Of a DNA stretch of 64,000 bases, positions 41,466 through 49,614 are shown piece by piece (positions within the stretch are counted from its first letter, which is position 1; every line of letters begins with the position of its first letter). The stretch covers positions 1,860,001 through 1,924,000 of the forward strand of contig CAVYMQ010000003.1 of the NCBI GenBank assembly GCA_963769665.1, read 5' to 3'. The position numbers were made by a program, and so were the translations under genes. Source of the stretch: JACCTU01 sp963769665 (GTDB lineage Bacteria; Actinomycetota; Thermoleophilia; Gaiellales; Gaiellaceae). The notes beneath the pieces were generated by a model. That model had not been told where the DNA came from, did no database searches, and saw only the letters and a list, made by a program, of their open reading frames with translations.

Positions 41466-41469
41466 CGCG

Positions 41470-41508
41470 GCCACGTTCCGTGGCTCGACGAATCCCTCGT
41501 TCGAGGGA
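41470..41508 (+). terminator. Tandem hairpins after rel
   Basis: GCCACG-TTC-CGTGGC (41470-41484) and TCCCTCG-TT-CGAGGGA (41493-41508) follow the rel stop within 45 bases. A further GAGGGAT copy at about 41543 could pair alternatively. Confidence 0.5.
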
Positions 41509-41608
41509 CTCATCCCCCGATCAGGCGAGGTACCTGAATCGAGGGATAGCGAGCAAGCGCGACCTGAGTACAAAGAGATGCAGGGGAGGGGGCTCCGAGG
41601 AGGCTGCG

Positions 41609-41639
41609 GCACCCGGGTGCTGAGGACACACCCGGGTGC
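41609..41639. terminator. Hairpin between convergent rel and the thioesterase operon
   Basis: GCACCCGGGT pairs with ACCCGGGTGC over an 11-base loop, just before the end of the leftward operon. It is symmetric, so it could serve either direction. No T-run is present. Confidence 0.45.
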
Positions 41640-41645
41640 GCGGTC

Positions 41646-41837
41646 TTAAGGGCTGCGGCTGTACGACGAGGTCAGGGTCGCAACGCGTGCGGCGAAGGCG
41701 GCATCGTCGGCGGCGTCCGGGTCGAGCTTGTCGACCACTGCGCGGACCGCGCTCAGCACCTCGTCGTCCTCGCCGCCCCGGTTGACGATTCGCTCGATCG
41801 CCTCGAGCGCGCCGGCGCGCTGCTGCTCCGGTGTCAC
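41646..41837 (-). CDS. Hypothetical protein, 63 aa
   Basis: This short acidic helical protein has no known motif (EAIERIVNRGGEDDEVLSAV, DPDAADDAAFAARVA). The GTG start overlaps the thioesterase stop (GTGA), so it is co-translated with it as the third gene of the operon. Function is unknown. Confidence 0.55.
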   Translation of the reverse strand: MTPEQQRAGALEAIERIVNRGGEDDEVLSAVRAVVDKLDPDAADDAAFAARVATLTSSYSRSP

Positions 41838-42292
41838 AGCACGAGGTCGTCGCCCTCGAACGCGCGAACGGTCTCGCGGAACTCGTTGGGGATCTCGCAG
41901 GCCTTGCGCTCGTCGAGGTCGACGAGGACGAGCGTCTGCGTCGCGGTGACCATCAGGACGTCATCCTCGGCGCGGTAGGCAGCGAACTCGTACGTCGCGC
42001 TCGTGCGGCCGACGCGGGCGAGCCGCACGAAGATCTCCAGCAGGTCGTCGAACACCGCGGGGGCGTGGTACTCGACGTGCATCGCGCGCATCACGAACTC
42101 GTTGCCGCCGAGCTTCTCCTTCGACAGGTCGAGATGTCGGTGGTACTCGACGCGCGCGAGGTCGAAGTACGGGACGTAGCGGCCGTAGTAGACGATCCCC
42201 TGCGCATCGGTGTCGGAGAAGCCGACCCGCGTGTGCGCGGCGTACTTGAAGGGCGGCTTCTCGTCGGTCGTGAAACCGAGCTCGAGCGTCAC
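41834..42292 (-). CDS. Acyl-CoA thioesterase (4HBT/YbgC-like)
   Basis: The 152-residue hotdog-fold protein has the 4-hydroxybenzoyl-CoA thioesterase-type signature FSDTDAQGIVYYGRYVPY, with the catalytic Asp in the DxxGxVYY context, and EYHAPAVFDD. It likely hydrolyses short or aromatic acyl-CoAs. The GTG start overlaps the upstream phosphomutase stop. Confidence 0.88.
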   Translation of the reverse strand: MTLELGFTTDEKPPFKYAAHTRVGFSDTDAQGIVYYGRYVPYFDLARVEYHRHLDLSKEKLGGNEFVMRAMHVEYHAPAVFDDLLEIFVRLARVGRTSATYEFAAYRAEDDVLMVTATQTLVLVDLDERKACEIPNEFRETVRAFEGDDLVL

Positions 42293-43632
42293 TCCCGAAT
42301 CACCGAGAGCACCTCGTCGCGCTTGCGCTCCATCAGCTCCTGCGAGAGCGCCTCGAGGTTGAGTCGCAGCAGCGGCTCGGTGTTCGACGGGCGGACGTTG
42401 AAGTGCCAGTCGGCGGTTTCGACCGACAGTCCGTCGAGGTGCGAGACCTGCCCCTCCGGGCCGAAGCGCTCCTCGAGCTCTCGGAGCTTCGCCTCGACAT
42501 CCGCGACGGGCGTGTTGAGCTCGCCGGTGAGGAAGTAGCGCTCCCGGTACGGCGCGAGCAGCTCCGACAGCTTCTTGCCGCGCTTCGAGATCAGCTCGAG
42601 CATCAACAGGAAGGGCACGACTCCCGAGTCGGCCTGCGTGAAGTCACGGAAGTAATAGTGGCCCGAGACCTCGCCGCCGAAGACCGCGCCCTCCTCGCGC
42701 ATGCGGTGCTTGATGTAGGCGTGGCCGACGCGGTTGATCAGCGGAACGGCACCTGCGCGCTCGATCGTGTCCGGCACCGCCCAGCTGGCGCGGACGTCGT
42801 AGATGATCTTTGCCTCGGGCTCCTTCTCGAGGATCGACTCGGCGAGGAGCGCGGTGATGAAGTCTCCCGGGACGAAGTCGCCCGTGTCGTCGACGAAGAA
42901 ACAGCGGTCGGCGTCCCCGTCGAACGCGACGCCGAGGTCGGCGCCTTCGTCCACCGTCTTCGAAACGATGAACTCGCGGTTCTCGGGCAGGAGCGGGTTC
43001 GGCTCGTGGTTCGGGAACGTGCCGTCGGGCTCGAAGAAGTAGGTGCGCGCGTCGATCGGCAGCCGCTCGAGGATGGGCGGCAGCATGACGCCGGCCATCC
43101 CGTTGGCCGCGTCGATGACGACCGTGAGCGCGCCGATCGTCTCGACGTCGACGAACGAGAGCACGCGCTCGACGTACGCGGGCCAGATGTCGTAGGGCTG
43201 GACCTGTCCGACTTTGTGGCTCTGAGCCACTTGCTCGCCGAGCGCGCGGTCGCGGATCTCGAGCAGCCCCGACTCGCCACCGACGGGTAGCGCGCCACGT
43301 CGCACGACCTTCATCCCCGTGTACTCCTTCGGGTTGTGCGAGGCGGTGACCATGATCCCGCCGTCGAGCGAGAGCTCCCCGACCGCGAAGTAGACCATCT
43401 CGGTCCCCACGAGCCCGAGATCGAGGACGTCTGCACCGGCGGACGCAGCTCCTTCCATCACCGCGGCCGCCATCGACGGGGATGAGACGCGCATGTCGCG
43501 GCCGACCGCGATCTTCTCCGGCTCGAACTGCTCGACGTAGGCCCGTCCGATCGCGCGAGCGCCGTCCTCGTCGAGCTCGGTCGGATAGATCCCGCGAACG
43601 TCGTACGCCTTGAAGACCCTGGGTTCGAGCAC
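42289..43632 (-). CDS. Phosphomannomutase/phosphoglucomutase
   Basis: The 447-residue four-domain alpha-D-phosphohexomutase has FKAYDVRGIYP, the phosphoserine loop VTASHNPKEYTGMK, the metal loop FDGDADRCFFVD, the sugar loop GGEVSGHYYFRD and the phosphate-binding RPSNTEPLLR. It interconverts hexose 1- and 6-phosphates for cell-wall sugar nucleotides. GTG 43632 follows TAGCAT by 7 bases; it is the first gene of a three-gene unit. Confidence 0.94.
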   Translation of the reverse strand: MLEPRVFKAYDVRGIYPTELDEDGARAIGRAYVEQFEPEKIAVGRDMRVSSPSMAAAVMEGAASAGADVLDLGLVGTEMVYFAVGELSLDGGIMVTASHNPKEYTGMKVVRRGALPVGGESGLLEIRDRALGEQVAQSHKVGQVQPYDIWPAYVERVLSFVDVETIGALTVVIDAANGMAGVMLPPILERLPIDARTYFFEPDGTFPNHEPNPLLPENREFIVSKTVDEGADLGVAFDGDADRCFFVDDTGDFVPGDFITALLAESILEKEPEAKIIYDVRASWAVPDTIERAGAVPLINRVGHAYIKHRMREEGAVFGGEVSGHYYFRDFTQADSGVVPFLLMLELISKRGKKLSELLAPYRERYFLTGELNTPVADVEAKLRELEERFGPEGQVSHLDGLSVETADWHFNVRPSNTEPLLRLNLEALSQELMERKRDEVLSVIRE

Positions 43633-43657
43633 GGCGCCGATGCTAACCGGGAACGTG

Positions 43658-43681
43658 GGAGGGCGGCTGAAGCCGCCCTCC
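43658..43681 (-). terminator. Terminator of the beta-helix protein gene
   Basis: A 10-base-pair stem GGAGGGCGGC with a four-base loop lies 23 bases beyond the stop of the gene at 43705 and just ahead of the phosphohexomutase promoter. Its GGGCGGCTGAA core resembles the terminator of the chaplin-like gene. Confidence 0.7.
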
Positions 43682-43704
43682 GCAAGTCACGAAGAGAGAG
43701 GCGC

Positions 43705-44946
43705 TTAAGGACCTGCCTGCTTGCAAAGACCGGGCTGGTTCTCAGTGCGCCCAAGGTCCTTCACCCAGAAGTTGGGCGTCGGAATAGTGTCGTCACGGCA
43801 GTCCCACCTCGTGTTCTCGTATGCCTTGTTGTGGGCGAACAGCGTGTTCGTGGTGCCGCCGAAGGCAACGATGCCGTCGAAGTTGTTGCGCGCGCTGTTG
43901 TATGAGACCTCGGCCGTGCCGTTGACACTGGATGTCGCCATCCCGGCCTCATTCAGGAACACACTGTTGTGGTGAGCGAGAGCGTCCGGGCTATCGAAGA
44001 GCAAGAACCCCGTTGCTTCGACACCCGGAGGACTGTAGAAGTTCTGCGACACCTTGTTGTGGTGAGCGTCGACGTGCGCTCCTCTGCTCAGCTGGATGCC
44101 ATTCTGAGCGTTGAAGGGAGTCGGCCCGTCGCCGATGACTTCGTTGTGCGCCACCTCGGCGCTCGACCCGGCACCGTCGACAAGGATGCCGCCCTTTTGG
44201 TACCTGTCGATGAGGTTGTGCACGACCGTTGCGCTTCCGGACGTCGGCCCATCCGGCGGGAGCACTCGCCCGACCGAGACGGCGATGCCGTTCTGGCAGC
44301 CGCTCAACGCGCCCAGCGGCAGGAAGTCGCGGATCCGCGTGATGTGGTTGTCGGTGATTAGCGCCGAACCTCCCCCGTCGACGAAGACGCCGTAACGAAT
44401 GCTGTTACAGCCACCGCCGCCGGGGCCGCTGATCGTGAAGTGGCGGATGGTCACGTCTTGGGCGCCGTTCACTCGCACGATCGCTTGTGGTGCGACCATC
44501 ACCGGAGGTGCCTGGATAACCGCTTGCCGGGCGCCTTCGGAAAAGAGAGTGAGGTCGTTCTTGCCTGCCGGAATCGTCACCTGCTCGATGTACGTCCCCG
44601 GGCAGACCTTGATCTTGTCACCCGACGAGGCAGCGGTGACGGCAGACTGGATCGTCAGAAACTGAGCGTTGGGGCAGTCCAACCCGTCGTTGTCGACAAT
44701 CAAGACGTCACCCGACGCGGTCGTCAAGCTGGCCGTCGGCCCAACCGCCGCAAGCTCTGCATCTGAGACGCCTAGCGCCGAGAGATCGACCTCGCCGAGG
44801 GCAAACGGGAGCGTCAGGTACGTCTTGCCCACGCTCCCGCCGGTAATCGGATCGCCGTCCGCCGGCGATGGTCCGGCTACAGCGGGACCCGTTGCCGCGC
44901 CCGCCAACATGAGCGCGAGCGCGATCAAAAGCGTTACACGTTGCAC
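43705..44946 (-). CDS. Secreted right-handed beta-helix protein
   Basis: The 413-residue exported protein has a signal peptide (LLIALALMLAGAATGPAVAG) and a parallel beta-helix with pectate-lyase-type and NosD-like turns: IQSAVTAASSGDKIKVCPGTY, then repeats such as HNEVIGDG, HNKVSQN and HNSVFLNEAG. No catalytic residues of a known polysaccharide lyase are evident. The start is GTG 44946 after GGAGG. It is monocistronic with its own terminator and probably acts on or binds an extracellular carbohydrate. Confidence 0.83.
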   Translation of the reverse strand: MQRVTLLIALALMLAGAATGPAVAGPSPADGDPITGGSVGKTYLTLPFALGEVDLSALGVSDAELAAVGPTASLTTASGDVLIVDNDGLDCPNAQFLTIQSAVTAASSGDKIKVCPGTYIEQVTIPAGKNDLTLFSEGARQAVIQAPPVMVAPQAIVRVNGAQDVTIRHFTISGPGGGGCNSIRYGVFVDGGGSALITDNHITRIRDFLPLGALSGCQNGIAVSVGRVLPPDGPTSGSATVVHNLIDRYQKGGILVDGAGSSAEVAHNEVIGDGPTPFNAQNGIQLSRGAHVDAHHNKVSQNFYSPPGVEATGFLLFDSPDALAHHNSVFLNEAGMATSSVNGTAEVSYNSARNNFDGIVAFGGTTNTLFAHNKAYENTRWDCRDDTIPTPNFWVKDLGRTENQPGLCKQAGP

Positions 44947-45146
44947 GTTGCCTCCGTTTCGTTCCGCAGGGAAACCTGTGCCCGGAACGTTGCGATTTGT
45001 AAAACAGGTTCGCATCGGTCGAAAAAAGGTCGCAAGGAGCGGAAGAAATCGCTCTCGCCGAGCGTCTAGACGCTATGGGCGCGCCCCTCAGGCGCATGGC
45101 TGCGCGGAAGCTTCCGCGATCCTTGCGCGTTTCTACACTTATGGGA

Positions 45147-48083
45147 GTGGAACGCAAACTGGCGACCGTGCTGTTCGTCGACCTGGTCGATTCGACCGGG
45201 CTCGTCTCCACGACCGATCCAGAGATCGTCCGGCGGCGCGTCGACCGCTTCTTCGAGCAGGCGTCGGAGTGCATCGAGCACCACGGGGGGCTGGTCGAGA
45301 AGTTCGCGGGCGACGCCGTGATGGCGGCCTTCGGCGTCCCTCAGGCCCACGAGGACGACGCCGAACGGGCGATCCGCGCGGCGCTCGCGATCCTTGACGC
45401 GACCACCGACCTCGGGCTCCAGGCGCGCGTCGGCGTCGAGGCGGGCGAGGTCGTCGTCGGCGACGGCGACTCGACGTTTGCGACCGGCGAGGCGATCAAC
45501 ATCGCCGCGCGCCTTCAGCAGAGCGCGTCCGCCAACCAGATCCTGATCGGACCCAACGCGTACCGGCTGACCCTTGACCGGATCGAGGTCGAGGACGTCG
45601 GGCCTGTGCAGGTGCGCGGCCGCGACGAGCCGATCTGGGCGTGGCGTGCGCTGTCCGCCTACGACCGTGGGACGCGGATCTCCACCCTTCAGGCGTCTCT
45701 CGTCGGCCGCGACATCGAGCTGAGCCTGCTCGAGAACACCTACACGCGGGTCGTTCGCGACCGGCGTGCGCATCTCGTGACGATCTTCGGGGAGCCCGGA
45801 GTCGGCAAGAGCCGGCTCGCGCGCGAGTTCCTCGACACGCTCGAGGGCGCAACGGTCCTGCAAGGGCGCTGCCTGCCGTACGGCGAGGGAATCACCTACT
45901 GGCCGCTCGCCGAGATGGTGAAGGTCTCCGCCGGCATCCACGACGACGAGCCGGTGCGTGAGGCGTTCGACAAGCTGCGGGCCTGCTGCGAGGACGAGGC
46001 GATCGCCGACCTGCTCGCCAACGCGTCGGGCGTGCTCGAGGCCGTCGAGGCGGAGGCGACGGGCCAGGAGATCGCCTGGGCTGCACGCGAGTGGGGCGCG
46101 AAGCTCGCCGAGCCGCAGCCGCTCGTGCTCGTCTTCGAGGACATCCACTGGGCGGAAGAGCCGCTCCTCGAGCTGATCGAGCACCTCGCGGAGTACGTCC
46201 GCGACGCGCCGCTGATCATCATCGCGCTCGCTCGGCCGGAGCTGCTCGAAGTGCGGCCGTCGTGGGGCGGTGGCCGGTTGCGCTCGGCCGCGATCGAGCT
46301 CGAGCCGCTCGGGGATGCCGAAGCGGAGCAGCTGATCGACGCGCTGATCGCGGGAACGACACTCGGACAGGAATGTCGCGCGGAGATCCTCGACGTCACC
46401 GAGGGCAACCCGCTCTTCGTCGAGGAAACAGTCCGCATGCTCGCTGAATCCGACGGAACGCTGTCGATCGCAGCGGGCATGCCGAACACGCTGCAGGCGC
46501 TGATCGCCGCCCGCATCGACCGGCTTCCCGCAGCCGAGAAGCGGCTGATCCAGCGCGCAGCCCTGATCGGCCGGATCTTCTGGGAGGGCGCGCTCACGCA
46601 CCTGTCGCCCGAGCTCGACGAGATCGCGCCGCAGCTCGAGAGCCTCGTGCTCCGCGAGCTCGTTCTGCCCGAGACGCGCTCGTCGATCTCCGGTGAGCGC
46701 GCGTACAAGTTCAAGCACGTGCTGATCCGCGAGGTCGCCTACGGCGGGCTCTCGAAGTCGGCGCGCGCAGCGCAGCACGCGCGCTTCGCGGCGTGGCTCA
46801 AGGAGCGCGCCGGCGAGGAGCTGCTCGAGATCCGTGCGTTCCACCTCGATCGTGCGTCCTCGCTCCTCGCCGAGCTCGACGGGTCGACACCGGCCGAGCT
46901 CGCGGTCGAGGCGGCCGAGGCGCTCGAGGCTGCGGGCCGGCGGTCGATGGCGCGCGAGTCGTTCGCGACGGCTCGGAAGCTCTTCCTGCGCTCGGTGGAG
47001 CTCGACCCGAACGTCCAGCGGCGCTGGCACGCAGCGCGCGCGGCACAACGGCTCGGCGACATGCCCGCGGTCGCGGTGGAGATGGAGAAGGTGCGCGGGC
47101 TTGCGGCCGAGCAGGGCAGCAAGAAGCTCGAGGCGACCGCGCTCGCCGCCCTCGCCGAGGTCGCGCTCTACACGCAGGCCGACCTGCCCCGTGCGAAAGA
47201 GCTCGCGACGCAGGCACTGGAGACGCTGCCGGCCGACGCGCCGATCGGCGCCAAGATCGAGGCGCTCAATGTCCGGGTGCAGATCGCGAACTGGATCGGC
47301 GACCACGAGACGGCTGAGAAGTACCTCCGTCACGTGCTGGATGCGGCACACGACGCCGGGCGGAAGGACCTCGAGGCCAGCGCGATCCAGGGCCTCGCCT
47401 CGCTCTACATCACGAAGCTCGAGCTCGACGCCGCGCGACCGCTGCTCGAGCGTGGAGTGGAGCTCGCGGAGGAGAGCGGCGGCGTGCTCGTCAAGGCGGC
47501 GGTCCTCGAGCGCTGCGGCAACCTGAGCATGATCGAGGGCAACCTCGACGCCGCGGAAGACTCGTTCACGCAGGCGCTCGAGCTCTACCGCGAGGTCGGG
47601 TTCGAGGCGGGGATCGCGTGGGGCGTCAAGCACCTCGGAACCCTCGCGTGGAAGCGCGGCGACCTCGAGCAGGCGCAGGAGCGCTACCGCGAGGCCGTGA
47701 AGATCCTCAAGAAGCTCGGGGATCGCGCATACCTGTGCGAGGCGCAGCGGTCGCTCGCGGAACTGCTCGTCGACGACGGGAGGGTCGACGAGGCGGAGCG
47801 TTTCGCGCTCGAGGCGCGCGAGACGGTCGGGCCGCACGACGCGCTCTCGCAGATCACGACCACGTTCGCGCTCGGCGTCGTTCGCGCCGCGCAGGGACGC
47901 GACGAGGACGCCGAGGTGCTCTTCCTCTCAGCGCTCGAGCGCGCGGAGGCCGGCCCGTTCCGCCTGATCGAGCGCGAGGCAGTCGACCGCTACGCGCGCT
48001 TCCTGCGCGAGCGGGGGCGTGAAGACGAGGCGGCCCCCTTCGAGGAGCGGCTCCTCAGCGGCCCGCTCGCCGCGGCCGCCTAG
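45147..48083 (+). CDS. Adenylate/guanylate cyclase-AAA ATPase-TPR regulator
   Basis: The 978-residue protein has a class III cyclase domain (residues 1-170; ERKLATVLFVDLVDST and KFAGDAVMAAFG provide the metal-binding Asp residues), an AAA/STAND ATPase (Walker A GEPGVGKSRLA; Walker B-like LVLVFEDIHWAEEP) and a C-terminal TPR array (from about 600). Such actinobacterial proteins are signal-integrating regulators with uncertain cyclase activity. GTG 45147 is chosen over ATG 45141 because TACACT ends 7 bases before it. Confidence 0.88.
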   Translation: MERKLATVLFVDLVDSTGLVSTTDPEIVRRRVDRFFEQASECIEHHGGLVEKFAGDAVMAAFGVPQAHEDDAERAIRAALAILDATTDLGLQARVGVEAGEVVVGDGDSTFATGEAINIAARLQQSASANQILIGPNAYRLTLDRIEVEDVGPVQVRGRDEPIWAWRALSAYDRGTRISTLQASLVGRDIELSLLENTYTRVVRDRRAHLVTIFGEPGVGKSRLAREFLDTLEGATVLQGRCLPYGEGITYWPLAEMVKVSAGIHDDEPVREAFDKLRACCEDEAIADLLANASGVLEAVEAEATGQEIAWAAREWGAKLAEPQPLVLVFEDIHWAEEPLLELIEHLAEYVRDAPLIIIALARPELLEVRPSWGGGRLRSAAIELEPLGDAEAEQLIDALIAGTTLGQECRAEILDVTEGNPLFVEETVRMLAESDGTLSIAAGMPNTLQALIAARIDRLPAAEKRLIQRAALIGRIFWEGALTHLSPELDEIAPQLESLVLRELVLPETRSSISGERAYKFKHVLIREVAYGGLSKSARAAQHARFAAWLKERAGEELLEIRAFHLDRASSLLAELDGSTPAELAVEAAEALEAAGRRSMARESFATARKLFLRSVELDPNVQRRWHAARAAQRLGDMPAVAVEMEKVRGLAAEQGSKKLEATALAALAEVALYTQADLPRAKELATQALETLPADAPIGAKIEALNVRVQIANWIGDHETAEKYLRHVLDAAHDAGRKDLEASAIQGLASLYITKLELDAARPLLERGVELAEESGGVLVKAAVLERCGNLSMIEGNLDAAEDSFTQALELYREVGFEAGIAWGVKHLGTLAWKRGDLEQAQERYREAVKILKKLGDRAYLCEAQRSLAELLVDDGRVDEAERFALEARETVGPHDALSQITTTFALGVVRAAQGRDEDAEVLFLSALERAEAGPFRLIEREAVDRYARFLRERGREDEAAPFEERLLSGPLAAAA

Positions 48084-48087
48084 CCCT

Positions 48088-48909
48088 TCACCGGCGCCCG
48101 CCCTCGAGCGCTGCTCGAATCGCCAGGCTCGACTCCAGGTCGGGGGCCTCGCTGATCACGGTCGCGGGCCGATCGAACGCGACGAGAGCCTCCCCGAGCG
48201 GCTCCGCACGTAGCGTCCCCTCGCCGTAGGGCAGGTGCTTCGTCTCGTTCCGGTTCGCGTACGCGATGTCGGAGAAGTGGATGTGGAAGGGCTCTCCGGG
48301 CTCGAGCACGGCGTCTGCGCCGGCAAGCGCGTCGGCGAACAGCGACGTCTCCGTGAAGGCGCCGTCGCTCGTCGCGTGCATGTGCGCGAAATCGATCACG
48401 GGCCGCACCCAGTCGAGCCGGGACGCGATCTCGAGTACGTCGTCGAGCGAGCCAAGCTCGCGAACTCGTCCCATCACCTCGATCCCGAAGGGAACCGCGC
48501 GATCCTTCTTCTCGAGGCGCTCCCGCAGCTCCCCGAGCTGCTCGACGACGGAGTCGATCGCCTCTTCGCGCGTCCGGCCGAGCAGGAAGCCGGGGTGGAA
48601 GACGACGAGCTCGGCGCCGGCGGTCTTCGCGATCCCCGCCGAGTGGTCGAGCATCCCGACGGCCATGTTGAGCTTTTTGCCACGTTCTGCGTGGCCCATG
48701 AAGCCCGCGATCGGCGCGTGCACCGAGAGGACGATCCCGTGCTCCCCCGCGAGCTCGCCGAAGCGCTCGGCCCAGGGGTAGTCCATCCAGAACTTGCCCT
48801 CGAAGTCGATCTCGCAGGCCGTGTACGCGCGCTCCAGCAGGATCTCGATCGCCGCCTTGGGGCTCTCCCGTGAGGGCACCCGGGCCCCTCCGAACCGCAG
48901 CTCTCCCAT
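48088..48909 (-). CDS. TIM-barrel endonuclease-IV/sugar-isomerase-like protein
   Basis: The 273-residue xylose-isomerase-like barrel shows metal-ligand motifs in the order of endonuclease IV: SVHAPI (His), VVFHPG (His), GIEVMG (Glu), IDFAHMHA (Asp and His), IHFSDI (His) and ISEAPDLE (Glu). It may be an AP endonuclease (Nfo) or a relative with another substrate. It lacks the usual N-terminal Nfo segment, so I leave the symbol empty. CATGAT lies 6 bases before ATG 48909. Confidence 0.8.
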   Translation of the reverse strand: MGELRFGGARVPSRESPKAAIEILLERAYTACEIDFEGKFWMDYPWAERFGELAGEHGIVLSVHAPIAGFMGHAERGKKLNMAVGMLDHSAGIAKTAGAELVVFHPGFLLGRTREEAIDSVVEQLGELRERLEKKDRAVPFGIEVMGRVRELGSLDDVLEIASRLDWVRPVIDFAHMHATSDGAFTETSLFADALAGADAVLEPGEPFHIHFSDIAYANRNETKHLPYGEGTLRAEPLGEALVAFDRPATVISEAPDLESSLAIRAALEGGRR

Positions 48910-48951
48910 GGGGCAATCATGACGTCCGACCCAGGTCCTACGCTTTCGGCC

Positions 48952-49194
48952 ATGCAGAAAACCCCAACCAGAATCGACCTCCTGGAGCTCGACATCGACC
49001 TCCGGCTAGCCGACCTCTGGCGTGAGGCGGGCGAGATCTCCGAGTGGAACATCGACGTCGTCGCCGCCTTCATGCGGGCCGCCTACGGCAAGGGCTACTG
49101 CGACTCCCTGACCGAGGACGCCCCGGGGTCGCTCTGCGTCGACCACGGGTACCGCGTGCCCGCCAGGCGCGCAGCCCGGGCCGAACGCTCGTAG
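48952..49194 (+). CDS. Hypothetical protein, 80 aa
   Basis: This short charged protein (RIDLLELDIDLRLADLWREA, AAYGKGYCDSL, CVDHGYRVPARRA) has no recognised domain. ATG 48952 follows TACGCT by 7 bases. Similar short conserved proteins with GKGYCDSL-like ends occur in actinobacteria, but I cannot name a function. It is divergent from the TIM-barrel gene. Confidence 0.6.
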   Translation: MQKTPTRIDLLELDIDLRLADLWREAGEISEWNIDVVAAFMRAAYGKGYCDSLTEDAPGSLCVDHGYRVPARRAARAERS

Positions 49195-49215
49195 TCGAGG
49201 GCTAGACTCTGGGGC

Positions 49216-49611
49216 GTGGCCCGGAGGTCGAACCCGGCGCGGCTCGTGCTCGCGCTGTCCGTCGCGGCGGTGCTCGCGGTCTTCCTCGTGTACGTCTCGT
49301 TCGCCGGGGGCGGGACGCCCGCCGTCGAACCCTCGGAGCTGAACGGGCGGACCGAGGCAGTCGTGCTGAGCGGGCAGGTCGTGCCCGGCTCGGTCCAGAC
49401 CTCGGGTGAGGTCACCCGCTTCCGGCTCCGCGACGTGAAGGGCTCGGCGACCGTGCGTGTGAGCTACGCGGGCGGGCTGCCCGACCAGTTCAAGGCAGGA
49501 CGCGACCTGCGGGTGAACGGGCAGCTGCGCCGCGGTGTCTTCGTGGGCGAGCCGGGGACGATGGTCACGAAGTGCCCCTCGAAGTACGTGCCGAAGCAAC
49601 GCTCGACCTAG
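49216..49611 (+). CDS. ccmE: Cytochrome c maturation heme chaperone CcmE (CxxxY type)
   Basis: The 131-residue protein has an N-terminal TM anchor followed by an OB-fold (GQVVPGSVQTSGEVTRFRL, VRVSYAGGLPDQFKAG, GTMVTKCPSKY). Classical CcmE binds heme covalently through His in HxxxY. Here the same position reads CPSKY, the CxxxY variant known from some archaea and bacteria. TAGACT 7 bases before GTG marks a leaderless start. ccmF follows after three bases. Confidence 0.87.
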   Translation: MARRSNPARLVLALSVAAVLAVFLVYVSFAGGGTPAVEPSELNGRTEAVVLSGQVVPGSVQTSGEVTRFRLRDVKGSATVRVSYAGGLPDQFKAGRDLRVNGQLRRGVFVGEPGTMVTKCPSKYVPKQRST

Positions 49612-49614
49612 GGC

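Noticed and set aside
41609..41639. CACCCGGGTG copies as further sites of the GTCACCNNGGTGAC motif
   Set aside because: They lack the outer GT and AC bases and the CATTT extension, and lie at an operon end, so they fit a terminator better.
45066..47837. 923-residue open frame on the minus strand
   Set aside because: It is the GC-rich shadow of the cyclase-AAA-TPR gene; its sequence is Arg/Leu/Glu-biased with no domains, while the opposite strand has clear motifs.
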